DNA of 64,000 nucleotides from Lotus japonicus (GCF_012489685.1 NC_080043.1:45337127-45401126), one strand, 5' to 3'. Numbered from the stretch's first letter, positions 12,239 to 24,290 are shown. The notes: generated from the letters alone by a model not told the origin. Numbers and translations are program-made.

Positions 12239-12580
12239 ACCCGAAGGTATAAACTGTACCCGAAGGTATAAACTGTACCCGAAGGCATAAACGGTACCCG
12301 AAGGTATAAACTGTACCCGAAGGTATAAACTGTACCCGAAGGCATAAACGGTACCCGAAGGTATAAACTGTACCCGAAGGTATAAACTGTACCCGAAGGC
12401 ATAAACTGTACCCGAAGGTATAAACTGTACCCGAAGGCATAAACTGTACCCGAAGGCATAAACTGTACCCGAAGGCATAAACGGTACCCGAAGGTATAAA
12501 CTGTACCCGAAGGTATAAACTGTACCCGAAGGCATAAACTGTACCCGAAGGCATAAACGGTACCCGAAGGTATAAACTTA
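12239..12580. repeat. 19-bp minisatellite, 18 copies, in S2
   Basis: The unit ACCCGAAGGTATAAACTGT is repeated 18 times without gaps. A variant ACCCGAAGGCATAAACGGT is interspersed, often every third copy, giving a 57-bp higher-order period. Because 57 is divisible by three and the unit has no stop on the minus strand, all three minus frames stay open, which explains three overlapping spurious ORFs. Confidence 0.95.
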
Positions 12581-15010
12581 ACTCATGATGATTCCTCAAA
12601 TCATCCGACTCATCTCTATCCGATGGTCAACACTGCTCAACGAGCAAAGAGCATCAACATGCTCGGAAACTACCCGTTTCCCGGCTTATCTCTCAGATAG
12701 CCCAACAACACAACTGCTCCCAGAGCACAAGAGTATCAACATACTCAAAACCTCTCAATATCTCAACACTTGGATCCGACGACACTTCTCGTTTTTCCAA
12801 AACTAAGATTCGACTCCTAAGCTTCCTTCGAGATTATTATCATTACTTAAAGATTTAGAGGTTGTTTAAGGTCTTATGAGTTTTCTTCACAAAATAATAT
12901 CCTTTTAGCCTTATCGCAATTCTTATAAGTTCTCGGGATCTCCAAATCCCCAAATGACTCCAGAGAATGTCTCGATCCATAAAACACCATAACAAGGCCC
13001 GAATCTCATTCGTCCTATCAAACTTTCCCCAAAACTCTCAAAATAAAATCGGCATGACCTGCCCGCTATTCTCACTATTCAGAAACTCAGATTTCATTGC
13101 TAAAGCATAAATAACTCAGCACCATCAATCAACATGTCATATATCAGCATAATAAGCAATAACCACATAGCACTTAGCATATAAGGCATGCACCACACAT
13201 CCTAGATTACCCACATAGCACATAGCATGTAAGTCAATCTCCAAAAACATTCAGTAGATGAATCATCTACATTGTCAGCCGAAGCCTCAGAAAATATTTT
13301 CCCAATCATACACAAACAAGTGCATAAACAGTAAATCAAGTCGAATGCGTCGACACCTAAAGCATTAGCTAGTAAGGTAAGTTGCCCTTACCTCTAGTTA
13401 TTCCAGCGTTCTCCTCAAACGTTCCTTCACAATGAGCTCCTTGATCTTCAGGAAATTCTTCAAAAGAACCTTTAAAGCAAAGTAACAGAAATACTATCAG
13501 AATCTATCGAGAACTAAGCTATCGATACTTACTAAGGTTACACGAAGTAATCTATACTCTAAGGTACGATAATCTAGCGCGAAAGACAAGTTTTCGGAAA
13601 AGGAAATTTTTCCTCCTTCCCCCTAATAGGGCTCGGCCACTTTGGTTAATTGTGGGGTTCGATTTTTCTTCGATCAAACTTGGTTCCTATGCTTTCATAA
13701 GCCGTAACTAAGGGTATTCTGAACTCGGAAAAATTATCGGATCAAAAACTGTCGCAGGGGTATTTTGGTCATGATTTTTAACTTAGGATTTTCAAAACTG
13801 AAATCCCAAAAACCAAATTTTGCAGGGACGTTACTAACGACGTTTATGACAACTAATCCTACTAACACTAAGCTAAGGCGATAGTTTTTAGCCTAAAGGT
13901 TGAAGCTTTACCTCAAAAACTCCAAAAATGGGTATTTAAGGCTAAAATTGATTCCGGCGGAATTCCGGCGACATAACGGAAAATCTAATCCGGCAGAAGT
14001 GATCTTGGGCACATATAGAAGAGGTTTAGAATCAGAAATGAAAGATTCAGGATAGTTTTGCAAAAACCCATAAACTATCCACTCAGAAAACTCTACATAA
14101 AAGCTATGGAAAAAGCGATCAGAGGTAAGGATTAGCGACTATACCTCGAAACCTTGAAGCAGCAACTGATTAATCAACGATCAAGCAAGGATTGAACAAA
14201 ATCTTCTTCTCCTTCTTCCTTGATGAACTCGCGGCCTTGAGAGGGTAAATGGAGGAGTTTTGTGTTTTTTTCTCACTTGCTTGCTATATATAGAAAATGG
14301 TAATTCGCGGGAAAATGAAAGTTTCGCGAATCTGATTTTTCCGGCATCATTCTCCATGAATTCTAAGATAGGTTTTGGCAAAGGAATTCCTAAGCTAAGA
14401 AGATGTCTCCTTGTATTTTTGGCAACTAATGCAAAGTCGGTGCAAAGTCGGTGTAAAACTATTTTACCCGATAAGTTGCTTTTTGCATCGAATGTCGGAA
14501 TAGAAAACTTCCTTCTGAAGAAAGATTGAAATCATCAAGAGAAATGGGTGTACGCGTGTAGAATATCCATTTAAAGCTCTGAATAGATAAAGTCTTCATT
14601 GTCGAGAAATTCTAGGGTTTTGAAATACCAGGGATTCGGTTTCGGCAAACTTCCGATGATTGGAATCGGACGTTCGTAGATCCTAGAGTTTCGCCTCGAA
14701 ACGATTGTGATATATGGAAAAAGAGAAGTTCTAACATTTCTCTGAAGATTTTTGGAATTAACTTCCGTCGTGCCTAAAAGTGAAAATCAGCTATATACTA
14801 GGGTTTCTGACCTAGGTTTAAGCGTATAACGATCGTGCTATAACTTTTATCGATCATGATGTAATCCTTTGACTTTTCCTGAACTTTCTCCTTCATAAAT
14901 TTATTTCATTTGGTAAACTCTAGTTCAAGTTTCCCTTCACAATACATCAACCCTAATCGTAAATGGAAATCTCTTCCACTGATCCTAAGCTTAAAAACTT
15001 GGGTCTAACA

Positions 15011-15440
15011 CTAAGAGCTCATGAAAGATGCGGTTCATGTAATCCATGAAGACAGCAGGTACATTTGTCACTCCAAACGGCATCACTAGGTACTCGTAGT
15101 GTCCGTAACGTGTTCGGAAAGCAGTCTTCGGTATATCCTCAGTCTTCACCCTGATCTGATGATAGCCTGACTTCAAGTCTATCTTGGAAAATACGGCAGC
15201 CCCTCGTAATTGATCCATCAAATCATCTATCCTCGGCAACGGGTATCGGTTCTTGATCGTCGCCTTGTTCAGTTGTCGATAATCCACACACAATCTCGAC
15301 CTTCCGTCTTTCTTCTTAACTAAAAGCACTGGCGCTCCCCACGGTGAAACACTTGATCGAATGAATCCCTTTTGCCGAAAGATCCTCCCACGATTCCGCT
15401 TCAAAACTAAACGCCCTAAAATCCTACATATCGTACCCAT
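15011..15440 (-). pseudogene. G1 reverse transcriptase, N-terminal half
   Basis: This is gypsy-type RT from the start of the palm/fingers region. It shows [35 protein letters not shown], the first catalytic Asp in [13 protein letters not shown], and [19 protein letters not shown]. The half ends in FHELL at the CTAAG insertion site of S2. Upstream of about 15400 the open frame no longer resembles protease or the RT linker, so the ancestral gag-protease region has been deleted and RT is joined almost directly to the 5' leader. Sequence after the insertion continues in frame at 10585. Confidence 0.9.
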
Positions 15441-15723
15441 AAGGAATTCCCCTGAGATCCTAGCTTCCTTATCAACGCATCGGTAAAACAACTTCCTAGC
15501 TCAGCATGCTATTCTAGACCTCGTGTAACTTCTATAGTTAAATCACGAGCAACTTCGAATAAGGTCCTACTAGGGATAATAATCATAAGATCTTAGTCTA
15601 AGTAGTAACGCAAACCATTAGAGCGAAAATCGCTCTGCAGACAATCAATTTTCACTCTTTGCAGAGTCACACAACCTAGCACAGAAGACCTATTCCCCAA
15701 AGACTCCCAAAAGACTCGACTAA
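15441..15723 (-). other. G1 5' leader, gag-protease deleted
   Basis: About 280 bp lie between the primer site and the first RT motifs. A complete element would have roughly 2 kb of gag and protease here. I see no zinc knuckle or Asp-protease motif. Confidence 0.7.
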
Positions 15724-15735
15724 GCTCTGATACCA
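15724..15735 (-). promoter_or_regulatory. G1 primer-binding site, initiator-Met tRNA type
   Basis: On the minus strand this reads TGGTATCAGAGC, three bases after the LTR end at 15739. It is the usual primer site complementary to the 3' end of plant initiator methionine tRNA. It fixes the minus orientation of G1 and identifies the right-hand LTR as the 5' LTR. Confidence 0.93.
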
Positions 15736-15738
15736 CAA

Positions 15739-18700
15739 TATAACACCCCGATTTCCGGGTGCCACTTTAGTAACCAAAAAAACTTTACACGGAAAACAGG
15801 TAATATTTTTTTTTTGATTGATTCCTTTTAAATAAAGCAATAGAAAATAAAGACATAACCCAACCACTAAACTAACCAATGTACCATATATACACATGTA
15901 CAGCCTCAGCTGCACTCCACGTCACGCAAACCCGCAATGACTCCAAAGTAGTATGCCCGTAGGCAAATATATACAGACCCAGAAGTGTAAGTGAGAAAAT
16001 TATAATTACAAACCACTAGGAGAAAGTCGGCCTCAAAATGGCCTAAGCAAAGACCCCTATGGTCCGACTGACTCACTGTGATCCCTCAGTAAGAGAACCA
16101 CACAAAAGTCATGCGTCGGGAACCTACCCTGTCCCAAAAGCAAAACGAATCAGAGCTCTACACAAAATATGACGCCTGCCTAAACCTACCCTCCCAGTAC
16201 CGAGTCCACAGCGAACTGAAGTCGGCAAGTTGAAGCTCAGCTCCATGCGTCGTAAAGCTCCTTTCGTCAGACGTCCACGCTCGTCAGTCCGGTCCTCCAC
16301 GACCCTTCCCCGGTACGTCGCCTGATGACCCACAAGATCGATCACTCAAGCGGTGGGGGCATGTTGATCCATCAGCTCAAACCTGATCCCCCCCGAGGGA
16401 GAGACCATCGAAATCCAATCCACCGTCGACATCTGGCAGCAGGCCGACCGCCCAAACACAAACATGAAACCAAAGCCAAGGCGCTAGGGTCAACTTACAG
16501 AATACAATAGATATACAATCAACATGCGATAAAGGGGGTATATATATATGTTGTATATATATACATATAAGTTATGTATTGCCTACCCCAAGGTATATAC
16601 CTAGCATGTTATCGAATCTCTTACACAATTCAATCGTCAAAACACATAACGATGTTTATCAACATCAAATCATCAGATCTCAACAACTATAGTTAGAGTG
16701 CACGATATGTCATGCAACGTTAATCATAATAAGATGCATTGTGTGCCAGTGCAGAATATGCTGACACAAACCCGAATAACGTCACTCTGCTTGGCGACGG
16801 AACAAATCAACAACGTCACTCTGCTTGGCGACGGAACAAATCAACGACGTCACTCTGCTTGGCGACGGGACAAACCAGCGGTATTGCCACTTATAGGCTG
16901 GGCACCTCGAGACGGTCGTAACACTGGCCTCGTGTTTAACCATTTCTGCTCGGGCGTCGCTTATCACCTTTGGCTATAGTCAAGACGGTACAAACTCTAC
17001 ATGGTTTGACCATTTCTGCTTGCTCTGCCGAACATCAACAGGAGCGATACAACTCTACACGGATGATCGTTTCTTCCTGTGCTGCCAGGTATAGTCAGGA
17101 CCGATTCAACTCTACACGGCTGATCATTGCTTCCTGCTATACCGAAGTACTCCACTTGGCACTTCATCGCGTATATGCATGTGTGCAATATGATTATCAA
17201 AACCACGACTCGTCCTCACCACATAAGTGTTTAGCTCAAACCCAACCTCAAAACAACCCAAGAGTTAGTGTCGGTCAATACAACACAACTCGGAGTTAGT
17301 GTCGGTCAATACAACACAACTCCACCAACAAGAATACACCAGGGTCTAGTGTCGGTCAATACAACACAGCCCAAACAACAAGAGCACTAGGTGTCGGTCA
17401 ATACAACACGGCTCCAACAACACTCCCAAGAGTACTAGAGTGCTCGGTGACTTTCAATAATCACCTTAGCTCACCTTAGTGGCTTTCCCAATTCCAAAAC
17501 TCTCCAAACCCACAACAAAGTCGACTTTTCCCCGTCTTTCGCAATTATTTTCCCCCTTTAGTTCTCCTATGATTATTCGTTTAGTAAAAACGTTTCGAAT
17601 TGGATTAGTCAAGTTATGAGTTTACTTCTCAAAGTCTAAGTCTCCCAAAGTCTCTAGTTTTCGAAATTCTAATCATTCTAAGTTTTCCAAAAACCCTCCA
17701 AAAGAAGTTTCCCGGGGAAAGTCTATGTATTCAAACGAATCCCAACAAATGGCTAAGTCTCAAACCCCTCGTTTGGACTTGCCTAGGGTTGTTCATCCAA
17801 CCCGAAATATCAAAGATCACTAGATCAATGAATCTCCACTCCGAAATTGCGTCAAAACACCCAATCCAACAAAAGCACAACATCACAAGTTATGGAAAAG
17901 CATCATAACATCAATTCATCACCATAAACAACATCAGATAAAGCATAAGTCGAATTTATCGACGCCTATCATGCAATCGTAGCTAATATAGTAAGTTGCC
18001 CTAACCTTAGGCGCTTTCCTTACTAAGTTGCGACTCAAATCAAATCCAATCATATCTTTGCTTTCCCGTGTTGGCTCACTTCCGTTTGTTCTTTGGCTTC
18101 GTCGTCAAGCGCTTCCGTCCTTCGTACCCTTCACAAGTTCACATACTAAATCTTAGCCTCTAAAGTCACATCTAAAGTTCCAGAACAAACTTAGCCAATC
18201 ATTCTAGCTCACTTAGGCTAAATGCACAAACTTTATGTTTCAAGGACTAAAGTCCAAAGATAAAATATTTGTGAGTTTTAAAGAAAGGTCCTTAAAAAAA
18301 CACATTTCGCAAACAACTCCTTAACTTTTAAATAATTCAACCCTAGTCCCTTGATAAGCACATAATCACGAAAAGGTCCTCACATAAAAGTAAGTTCTTT
18401 TTCAACCCTCAATCTTTTATAAATTTATCAAACAAACCCCAAGACTTTTAAAACTCCGGTTTAACCCAAAACTTCTCAGCCTCTTGTGCTTTAATCCTAA
18501 AGTTTTCCCACAATAAACTTTTAGTCCTCAAACTTAACTTATGATTTTCACTAAACAAAAACAAGTTTCAGAATTGATTTTCCAAACCCAAAACACATGC
18601 CATAGGCTCGGCCACATCTACATAACTATGTATAAATTCACCTTTTTCCCCAAATCACTTCCAAATCCATTTTTAACATTTAAACACAACTAATCAAGAC

Positions 18701-20284
18701 TTAAATTAAAGCTCTTAAAATCCCAAAATCTCTTAACTAAAAAAAAAAGTTTTAAGAAAACTAAATGGTGAAATCCATAGATCCGGTGATGGGGAACAAC
18801 GTTTGTAAAAGCACTTTTGGTGGAAGTCATTTTTGAAAAAGCATCACAAACCAAAACTCAATCTTTGTGATTAAAAAAACATGATAAAAAGGAGAAGATG
18901 CTTTACCATAAAATTGGAAGATGAAGATGATGGTTGTTGAGTGGTACTTGAGTGAAGCCATGGTGAAAAGATGAAAAAAATGATAGTCATGTGTGGGTGT
19001 TGTACAGGTGGTACTGCCAGGGGAGGCTACGTGAGAAGAAAATGGCTTTCAAAGAGGAAAAGAAGAAGAAAATGAGGGTTGTGCTGCTGTAACAAAGAAA
19101 AGAAAAGGACGAGAGTGTTGTGCAATGAGTTGAATGAGATAAATGAAGTGAGTATAGGAAATGGGTGATTTAGGTGCTGCAAGGAAGGAAATAAATGAAG
19201 AAGAAGAAGAAGTTGATGATGCTGCTGTAACGTTGGTGATCATGAGAAGAAAAAAAGAAGAAAGGGAATGAAAAGGAGAAGTGCTGCAGGAAAAGAAAAG
19301 AAGGGACGTGAATATGGGAGAAAGAAAGAAAATGAATAAGAAAAGAAATCTGGTGGTGATGCTTCAGTGAGAGAGAACGTGAGTGAGGGAGGATAAGGAC
19401 GGATGGTTTAGATATTTAGGGAGAAGATATTTTTAAAACTAGTACAAATTGATTTAGACACCGAATGATTTAACTCATAGAGTTAAGAGAAAGATATAGG
19501 GGTGATATATTATTATCCCAAAAATTAAGAGGAACTCTATGAAATGATAAAATATAAATTTGGATCACTTTGGGCAAAATAAAACGATCCATCGACAAGA
19601 AAATGAGTAAAAACTGAGCTAAAGAATAACTGTTAGACAATTAGAACAAATATGGCGTTGTCATATTATTCAATTAATCTAAGTATCGATCCAAGAAAGG
19701 GCGATACTTGCATCGGGTTCATTTAAGTGAGAAAATGGCTTGAACGCAGTATGCTTCAAAATATACCGCAAAACTACTTTTTGCAATTGATGTCGGATGA
19801 GAAAACTTCCATCTGAAGAAAGATTGGAAACGTCGAAACAAATCCGGCAACGCAGACGGAAACTTCGTTAGAAGTCCCGAATAGAAAAAGTCTTCATCCA
19901 TCGCTCGAATCTAGGGTTTCGAAGCAAAGAAATTAGCGTCGTCGGACTTCCGAAAAGTGAATACCATCGTGCGTACAGTCCAGGGTTCCGAAATGAAACG
20001 CTGGTCGAAGGAAAAATAAGGAGAATCTTTAAATTTTCCAAGGATTCGAAATCTCACTTAAAACGTTGCTTTAAAAGCGAAATAGCCGATTCTGGACACG
20101 CTCGCCATAAAGCAGGTGTGCAGATGGCTCGCACTAATTCCTACAGCGACTACGCAACATTCCTCAAGCAATTCCTGAACTTTCTTCTTCATTAATCTTT
20201 CTCAAATATCAAACTCCTGTCACGCTTACACTGATTCTACGCGTGAGTCGGAAATTAACTTGTTCTGCAAATCCAGGTCTTACA
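15739..20284 (-). repeat. G1 5' LTR, uninterrupted
   Basis: This 4546-bp LTR starts on the plus strand TATAACACCCCG (the expected TG altered to TA) and ends CCAGGTCTTACA, followed by TSD CCTAG. It is almost identical to the 3' LTR, with by eye only a handful of mismatches per kilobase. It contains the 34-bp repeats, the GTGTCGGTCAATACAAC repeats, a TATATATA stretch near 16545, and a purine-rich region at about 19025-19400. Confidence 0.95.
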
Positions 20285-20392
20285 CCTAGAGGGATTTGAA
20301 GAAGATGCAGTGGCACCAACAATCTTCACATTGTGTTCTGGGGTGATGATCTTTGAACCTCCCTTCATCTTCTTGCCAGAATCATGAGTCAT
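20285..20392 (-). pseudogene. C1 downstream ORF, N-terminal half
   Basis: The ATG at 20390-20392 opens a frame of 36 codons, rich in Lys, Ser and Gly, that runs into the G1 insertion site. It continues at 188-57, so the uninterrupted ORF would be 79 residues. An in-frame upstream ATG at 20506 is possible. I chose 20392 because the codons before it read like leader sequence and a CACC precedes this ATG. The ORF lies 170 bp after the RNase H stop of C1. Its function is unknown. Position alone suggests an env-like or accessory reading frame. Confidence 0.45.
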
Positions 20393-20561
20393 GGTGAAGT
20401 GAACTGTAGAGAAAACTGAAAAATAACCGTTGGAGGTTAGAGAGAAAGTAGTCACACTCTTGGAAAGCACATTGAGAGGAATTGATGAATCCCAATACAC
20501 GATCAAGGGCAGTTATATAATGAATAATATAGTCGTTGCCCGTGACAATTGTCATTAACTG

Positions 20562-20967
20562 CTACAAGTCAGTTAGAACACCAATCCCTAACTTTCCTCT
20601 TAATTTCTCAAATCTTGCTGCATCCAATGCTTTTGTAAAAATGTCTGCTAACTGCAAATCAGTTTCCACATGTTCAAGAATGATAATCTTTTCTTCCACC
20701 AATTCTCTAATGAAATGATGACGAATATCAATGTGTTTTGTTCTGCTATGCTGGATTGGATTTTTGAAAATGTTGATAGCACACAGGTTGTCACAGAACA
20801 ATGTCATGACATCTTGTTTGACATCATATTCCTTCAACATTTGTTTCATCAACATAAATTGGGTGCAACCACTACCATCAGCAATGTACTCGGCCTTAGC
20901 TGTAGATAAGGAAACACAATTTTGCTTTTGCTGAACCAAGAAATGAGATTATTTCCCATAAAGAAAT
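20562..20967 (-). pseudogene. C1 RNase H, C-terminal part (Ty1/copia)
   Basis: This is the copia RNase H that ends the pol polyprotein. The segment carries the NCVSLSTAKAEYIA motif (the usual AEAEYIA with one Glu replaced by Lys), the Asp in FCDN, the NPIQHSRTKHIDIRHHF block and the ADIFTKAL tail, and stops at 20562. The N-terminal part, with YCDAD and DRKSTSGG, lies beyond solo LTR S3 at 23463-23640. The Glu-to-Lys change at the AEAEY position and a stop just after YCDAD both suggest loss of activity. Confidence 0.9.
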
Positions 20968-23462
20968 TGTAACGCCCCGATTTCTCGAGTGTCACACAGT
21001 AACCAATTAATCCAATTTCCGTAAAGAATTTTCGTCGATTCAATTATTAATCTTTTATTAATGACAAAGGTTCATTAATTGTGAAACTCTTGAAAGATTA
21101 ACCTTTACAAATCTCGTGGAAGTAAACATCATCCCAAAACTTTTGAATTAAATAAAATAAGTATGAAATATACATCTAAAACCAAAGTAAATTACATCAA
21201 CTTTATTTATCCAAATGAAAGCAAAATAATTGTTCAGTGCTTCCCGAACTCGGTACTCTCAACCCAAACATAAAATGGATGTCTCTCAACCCAAACCTAT
21301 TCCTTGGCCTCTTCCTCTTTATCTTCTTCCTCTTCATCAGGAGTGTAGTCGTCATCCGGTAGTGGCTCGTCACGGAGTATCAACTCCCAAGAATGGGTCG
21401 TCGCCGTTATCTTCACGGCCATCTACCCCCCCTCCCCCACAAATAACAAATAAACAAGTAGCGCAAGGGTCAGGTCGCAAACAAAATAATCACAATCCAT
21501 ATCATAAAGCACAATAATCATTCGTTATAGAATTTAAGTTTTATGACAGTTAGTCAGTTAGACTAGCGCATCGTCACATCACATAACCCACCAAAACTCC
21601 TTGGCCAATCACGTACATCCGCAGATGTACAATCACGTGGATTCGCAATGACCCACAAACACAAGTCTCACGGTGACCGCAGTCAACCAAATCACGTGGA
21701 GCCACAATGATCCCCAAAATCTCCCTCGCGTGCAAGCTACTGTTTGTCTCTAACTGCACCATCGTTCTCATGGTACATAGTCTCACCTAGACCTATATTC
21801 CATTAATTCTCATTTCACTTGCAAGCGATTAATCACATTCTCTTTGTTACCGGCTCTAAAGTCATCCTAGAGTCTTGACAGTTCAACGTCGGATAAAACA
21901 TAAACAACAAGAAATAAAATCAACAGTAGAAGGGATTACAACTGGATGAGCGACCTTCTTAAATAAATCTCAGTCAGACAATTACATTAAACAATACAAT
22001 TAAGAAAAATGTTCAGAATTTCAAAGGACAACTAACCAAATAGCAGATGGATACAAGTTTTTCTGAAATCAAATATCACGGTCGTTTTCAAAAAAATACA
22101 TCAGAAACCACAGTCACTAAAAATGTTCTACAGAACTCATTTCGCAACCAATAGTTACGTTCAACACATCTCTGGAAAGCGAATTTAAAATCCTACAATT
22201 TTCTAGTTTACCACGTTTTCGTTTGAAAATCGGAACTAGGTGATATTGGACCACAAAGTTTTCTGTCCAGCGCAGGAAAAACAGCAGGTACTTCAGTTAC
22301 TAAAAACGTTGTCCAGGACTCATTACTAAACTAAAAATTACGTTCTTTGTTCTTTATATGCCTGGAAAGCTGATTAAAATTCCTACAACGTCCTAGTTCA
22401 CTGAATTTTCATTTGAACACCAGAACGGAGTGATACTGGACCTCTAAGTTCGTTGTCCAGTATAGAAAACTGGCAGCGTCCCTTCGGCCTCAAAATTTCT
22501 TTACGTATGTTCAAGTCTAGGGTTCCTACTTGATTCAACCTGATTCAAACTCTAAGCCAAGAATCCCTAATAAACATGGTTTTCAAGCATAAAGGTCCAG
22601 CAACATTTATGATCATAGAACTCATGCAAGACAATCAATAACACATCTATTCTCATGAAATTTCTCATAGCAAAAACCTAATCATTCTACCCAACCTAAG
22701 ACCAGCCCTTACCTTGCTAGTTGGGTGGTGCAAAGAGATGAAAGATGAAGTGTGGAAGAAGCTATCCCATGCTGTCCCTCTCTGCTCGCTCGATCTCCTC
22801 CCTCCCTCTCGCCCGCACGCTCTCTCTCGCACGCACGGTGGTGGCCGGCGCTTGGGTTGAAAGTGGCGGTGGTTCCTCTTTCTTCTCTCTCGGTTTCTCT
22901 CTTTCTCTCTTTCTTTCTTCTGAAGTTTTTCACGTAAGAGTGGTGTATGGGACCTTCTAATTCAGAATGAAGAGAAAATTAGGATTCCCCCCCCCCTACC
23001 CTTATCAAACCCGCGGCCACACTAGCATGTGGGCTAGGGTTTTTTTTTCTTTCTTTCAAGCCCGATCCAAGTCAACTCACTTGACCCACTAATTTCCAAG
23101 TAATCAGACCTGAAACCCAATTTAAACCCTCCCCCTTTCTCTAAAATCAAAGGTAAATTCGAAATTAAAAAGTTATTATTTCACAAAAATCGCTGGCACT
23201 GTACAGCCAGACCTTCGCTCACTAATTTTCAATTATCTTGAGCTACAGATATCGGATTGACACGAACCCAACTGGAGAATTTAGCTAACTCCGAGAGCTA
23301 CAACTCTCATGAAGGAAGCTTCTCCAGAAAATGTCGTTAAGACCTCTCAAAAATTCATACAAGGTCACAGGCAGATTACCAATTAAATCAAACTTCACTA
23401 GAAACTTCACTTTTATTCAATAAATCACTTAAGTAATACATAATTAAGGTTAGGGTCTTACA
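20968..23462 (-). mobile_element. S3: solo LTR (gypsy-like, third subfamily) in C1 RNase H
   Basis: It opens TGTAACGCCCCGATTTCTCG and closes GGGTCTTACA on the plus strand. The flanks are GAAAT (20963-20967) and GAAAC (23463-23467), a 5-bp duplication with one substitution. The RNase H reading frame rejoins cleanly across it. At 2495 bp it is much shorter than the A and B subfamilies and shares with them only the termini. It contains a CT/GA-rich stretch at 22745-22930, which generates spurious charged ORFs, and an internal 180-bp duplication. No internal domain is attached. Confidence 0.88.
22095..22465. repeat. Diverged tandem duplication of about 180 bp in S3
   Basis: Two consecutive blocks share the order ACTAAAAA-TGTT...CTCATT...TGGAAAGC...CCTACAA...CTAGTT...TGATATTGGACC/TGATACTGGACC...TGTCCAG. 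They begin near 22100 and 22290 and are clearly homologous but diverged, so this is an old duplication within the LTR family. Confidence 0.7.
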
Positions 23463-24290
23463 GAAACACCCCCCTGAGGTGCTTTTTCTGTCATCTACAT
23501 TTCCTGCCTAATCTGCATCACAATAACCTATCAACTTAGGATCATTGTTGTGTGCATAAAAGATGCCATAGTCAATAGTTCCACTGATGTACTTAATGAT
23601 CCTCTTGACTGGTAGAAGATGACTTTCCTTAAGTGCAGCTCGATAGACAAACCCCAACTGAGAAGGCAATATCAAGTCTGCTAGCAGTGAGATATAACAA
23701 ACTTCCAATCATGCTTCGATATAAGCTTTGATCAACATCTACTCCACTCTCATCCTTAGTCAATTTGACATGAGTTGCTTCAGGAGTTCTCTTGTGTGTT
23801 GCATTTTTCAGACCAAATTTTTTGACCAATTCCTTAGCATACTTACTCTGAGAAATGAACATAGAGTCCTCCATCTGTTTCACTTGACATCCAGTTTTGC
23901 AGAAGGTAACATTTAGATCCAAGTCACATAGCTGACTTATGCTTATCAGATTTGCTGCCAGGCCTTCTACTAGCAAGACATCATCCAGCTCTGGAGATCC
24001 ACTACTAACAAGCTTTCCAAATCCTTTGATTTTTCCTTGAGCACCATCACCAAAAGTAACATAACTGGTGGAGTGTGGTTTTACATCACCAAGATAATTC
24101 TTTACTCCAGTCATATGCCTGGAACACCCACTATCAAAATACCAATCCTCTTTTGAAGAAACTCTCAGAGAGGTATAGGCAACTAGAGCAGATGTGTTGA
24201 TCTTAGGCTTCTTCTTCTTTAACTCATTAGAGCTAAATTTAGCTGAACTTCTTTTTGGAAACCCATGTAGCCTGTAGCAATAAGGTTTTA
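23463..24290 (-). pseudogene. C1 gag knuckle and protease fused by deletion to the RT/RNase H end
   Basis: Reading leftwards: a CCHC knuckle (CHHCGRYGHIKPYC, about 24270-24310), the copia protease active site (FDSGCSRHMTG, about 24110-24155), then the GAG-pre-integrase-like stretch ending in VTFCKTG near 23890. Without an intervening integrase the frame jumps to FISQSKYAKELVKKFGLKNA, the end of RT, followed by SMIGSLLYLTASRLDI and, after a frame slip near 23640, the RNase H start (GYCDAD) with a stop. A deletion of about 2.5 kb (estimated from family length) removed integrase and most of RT, including the YVDD box. Confidence 0.88.

Larger units (their letters stand above)
10586..15010 (-). 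mobile_element. S2: solo LTR (gypsy, subfamily A) nested in G1 RT, carrying a MITE
   Basis: It opens TGTAACACCCCGATTTCGG and closes GGGTCTAACA on the plus strand, flanked by TSD CTAAG (10581-10585 and 15011-15015). It is 4425 bp, or about 3.87 kb without the MITE and its extra TSD copy. No primer site or coding region is attached, so it is a solo LTR formed by LTR-LTR recombination. Compared with S1 and S7 it has two private expansions: the 36-bp repeats at 11827 and the 19-bp minisatellite at 12239. The final CTTACA of the family is altered to CTAACA. Confidence 0.93.
194..20284 (-). mobile_element. G1: Tekay-type chromovirus (Ty3/gypsy), nearly full length but defective
   Basis: Both LTRs, a primer-binding site and RT plus integrase remnants are present in minus-strand order. 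The element is flanked by the 5-bp TSD CCTAG (189-193 and 20285-20289). Without nested insertions it is about 11.7 kb: LTRs of 4546 and 4545 bp around only 2.6 kb of interior. The interior keeps RT (split by S2), the first residues of RNase H, a piece of the integrase core fused to the integrase tail, and a CTCCCCTCC stretch that is the complement of the polypurine tract. Gag and protease are absent. RT type, integrase tail and primer site point to the Tekay/Del chromoviruses. The element inserted into the downstream ORF of C1. Confidence 0.92.

Noticed and set aside
11827..12580. Repeat arrays that could be mistaken for CRISPR
   Set aside because: They are contiguous tandem repeats without unique spacers, in a plant nuclear context.
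12109..12599. Three overlapping minus-strand ORFs with a repetitive Tyr/Leu/Arg/Val/Pro/Ser pattern
   Set aside because: They are products of the 19-bp minisatellite, which is stop-free on that strand in all frames.
22709..22960. Highly charged or Ser/Leu-rich ORFs on both strands in S3
   Set aside because: They come from a CT/GA microsatellite-like stretch in the LTR.
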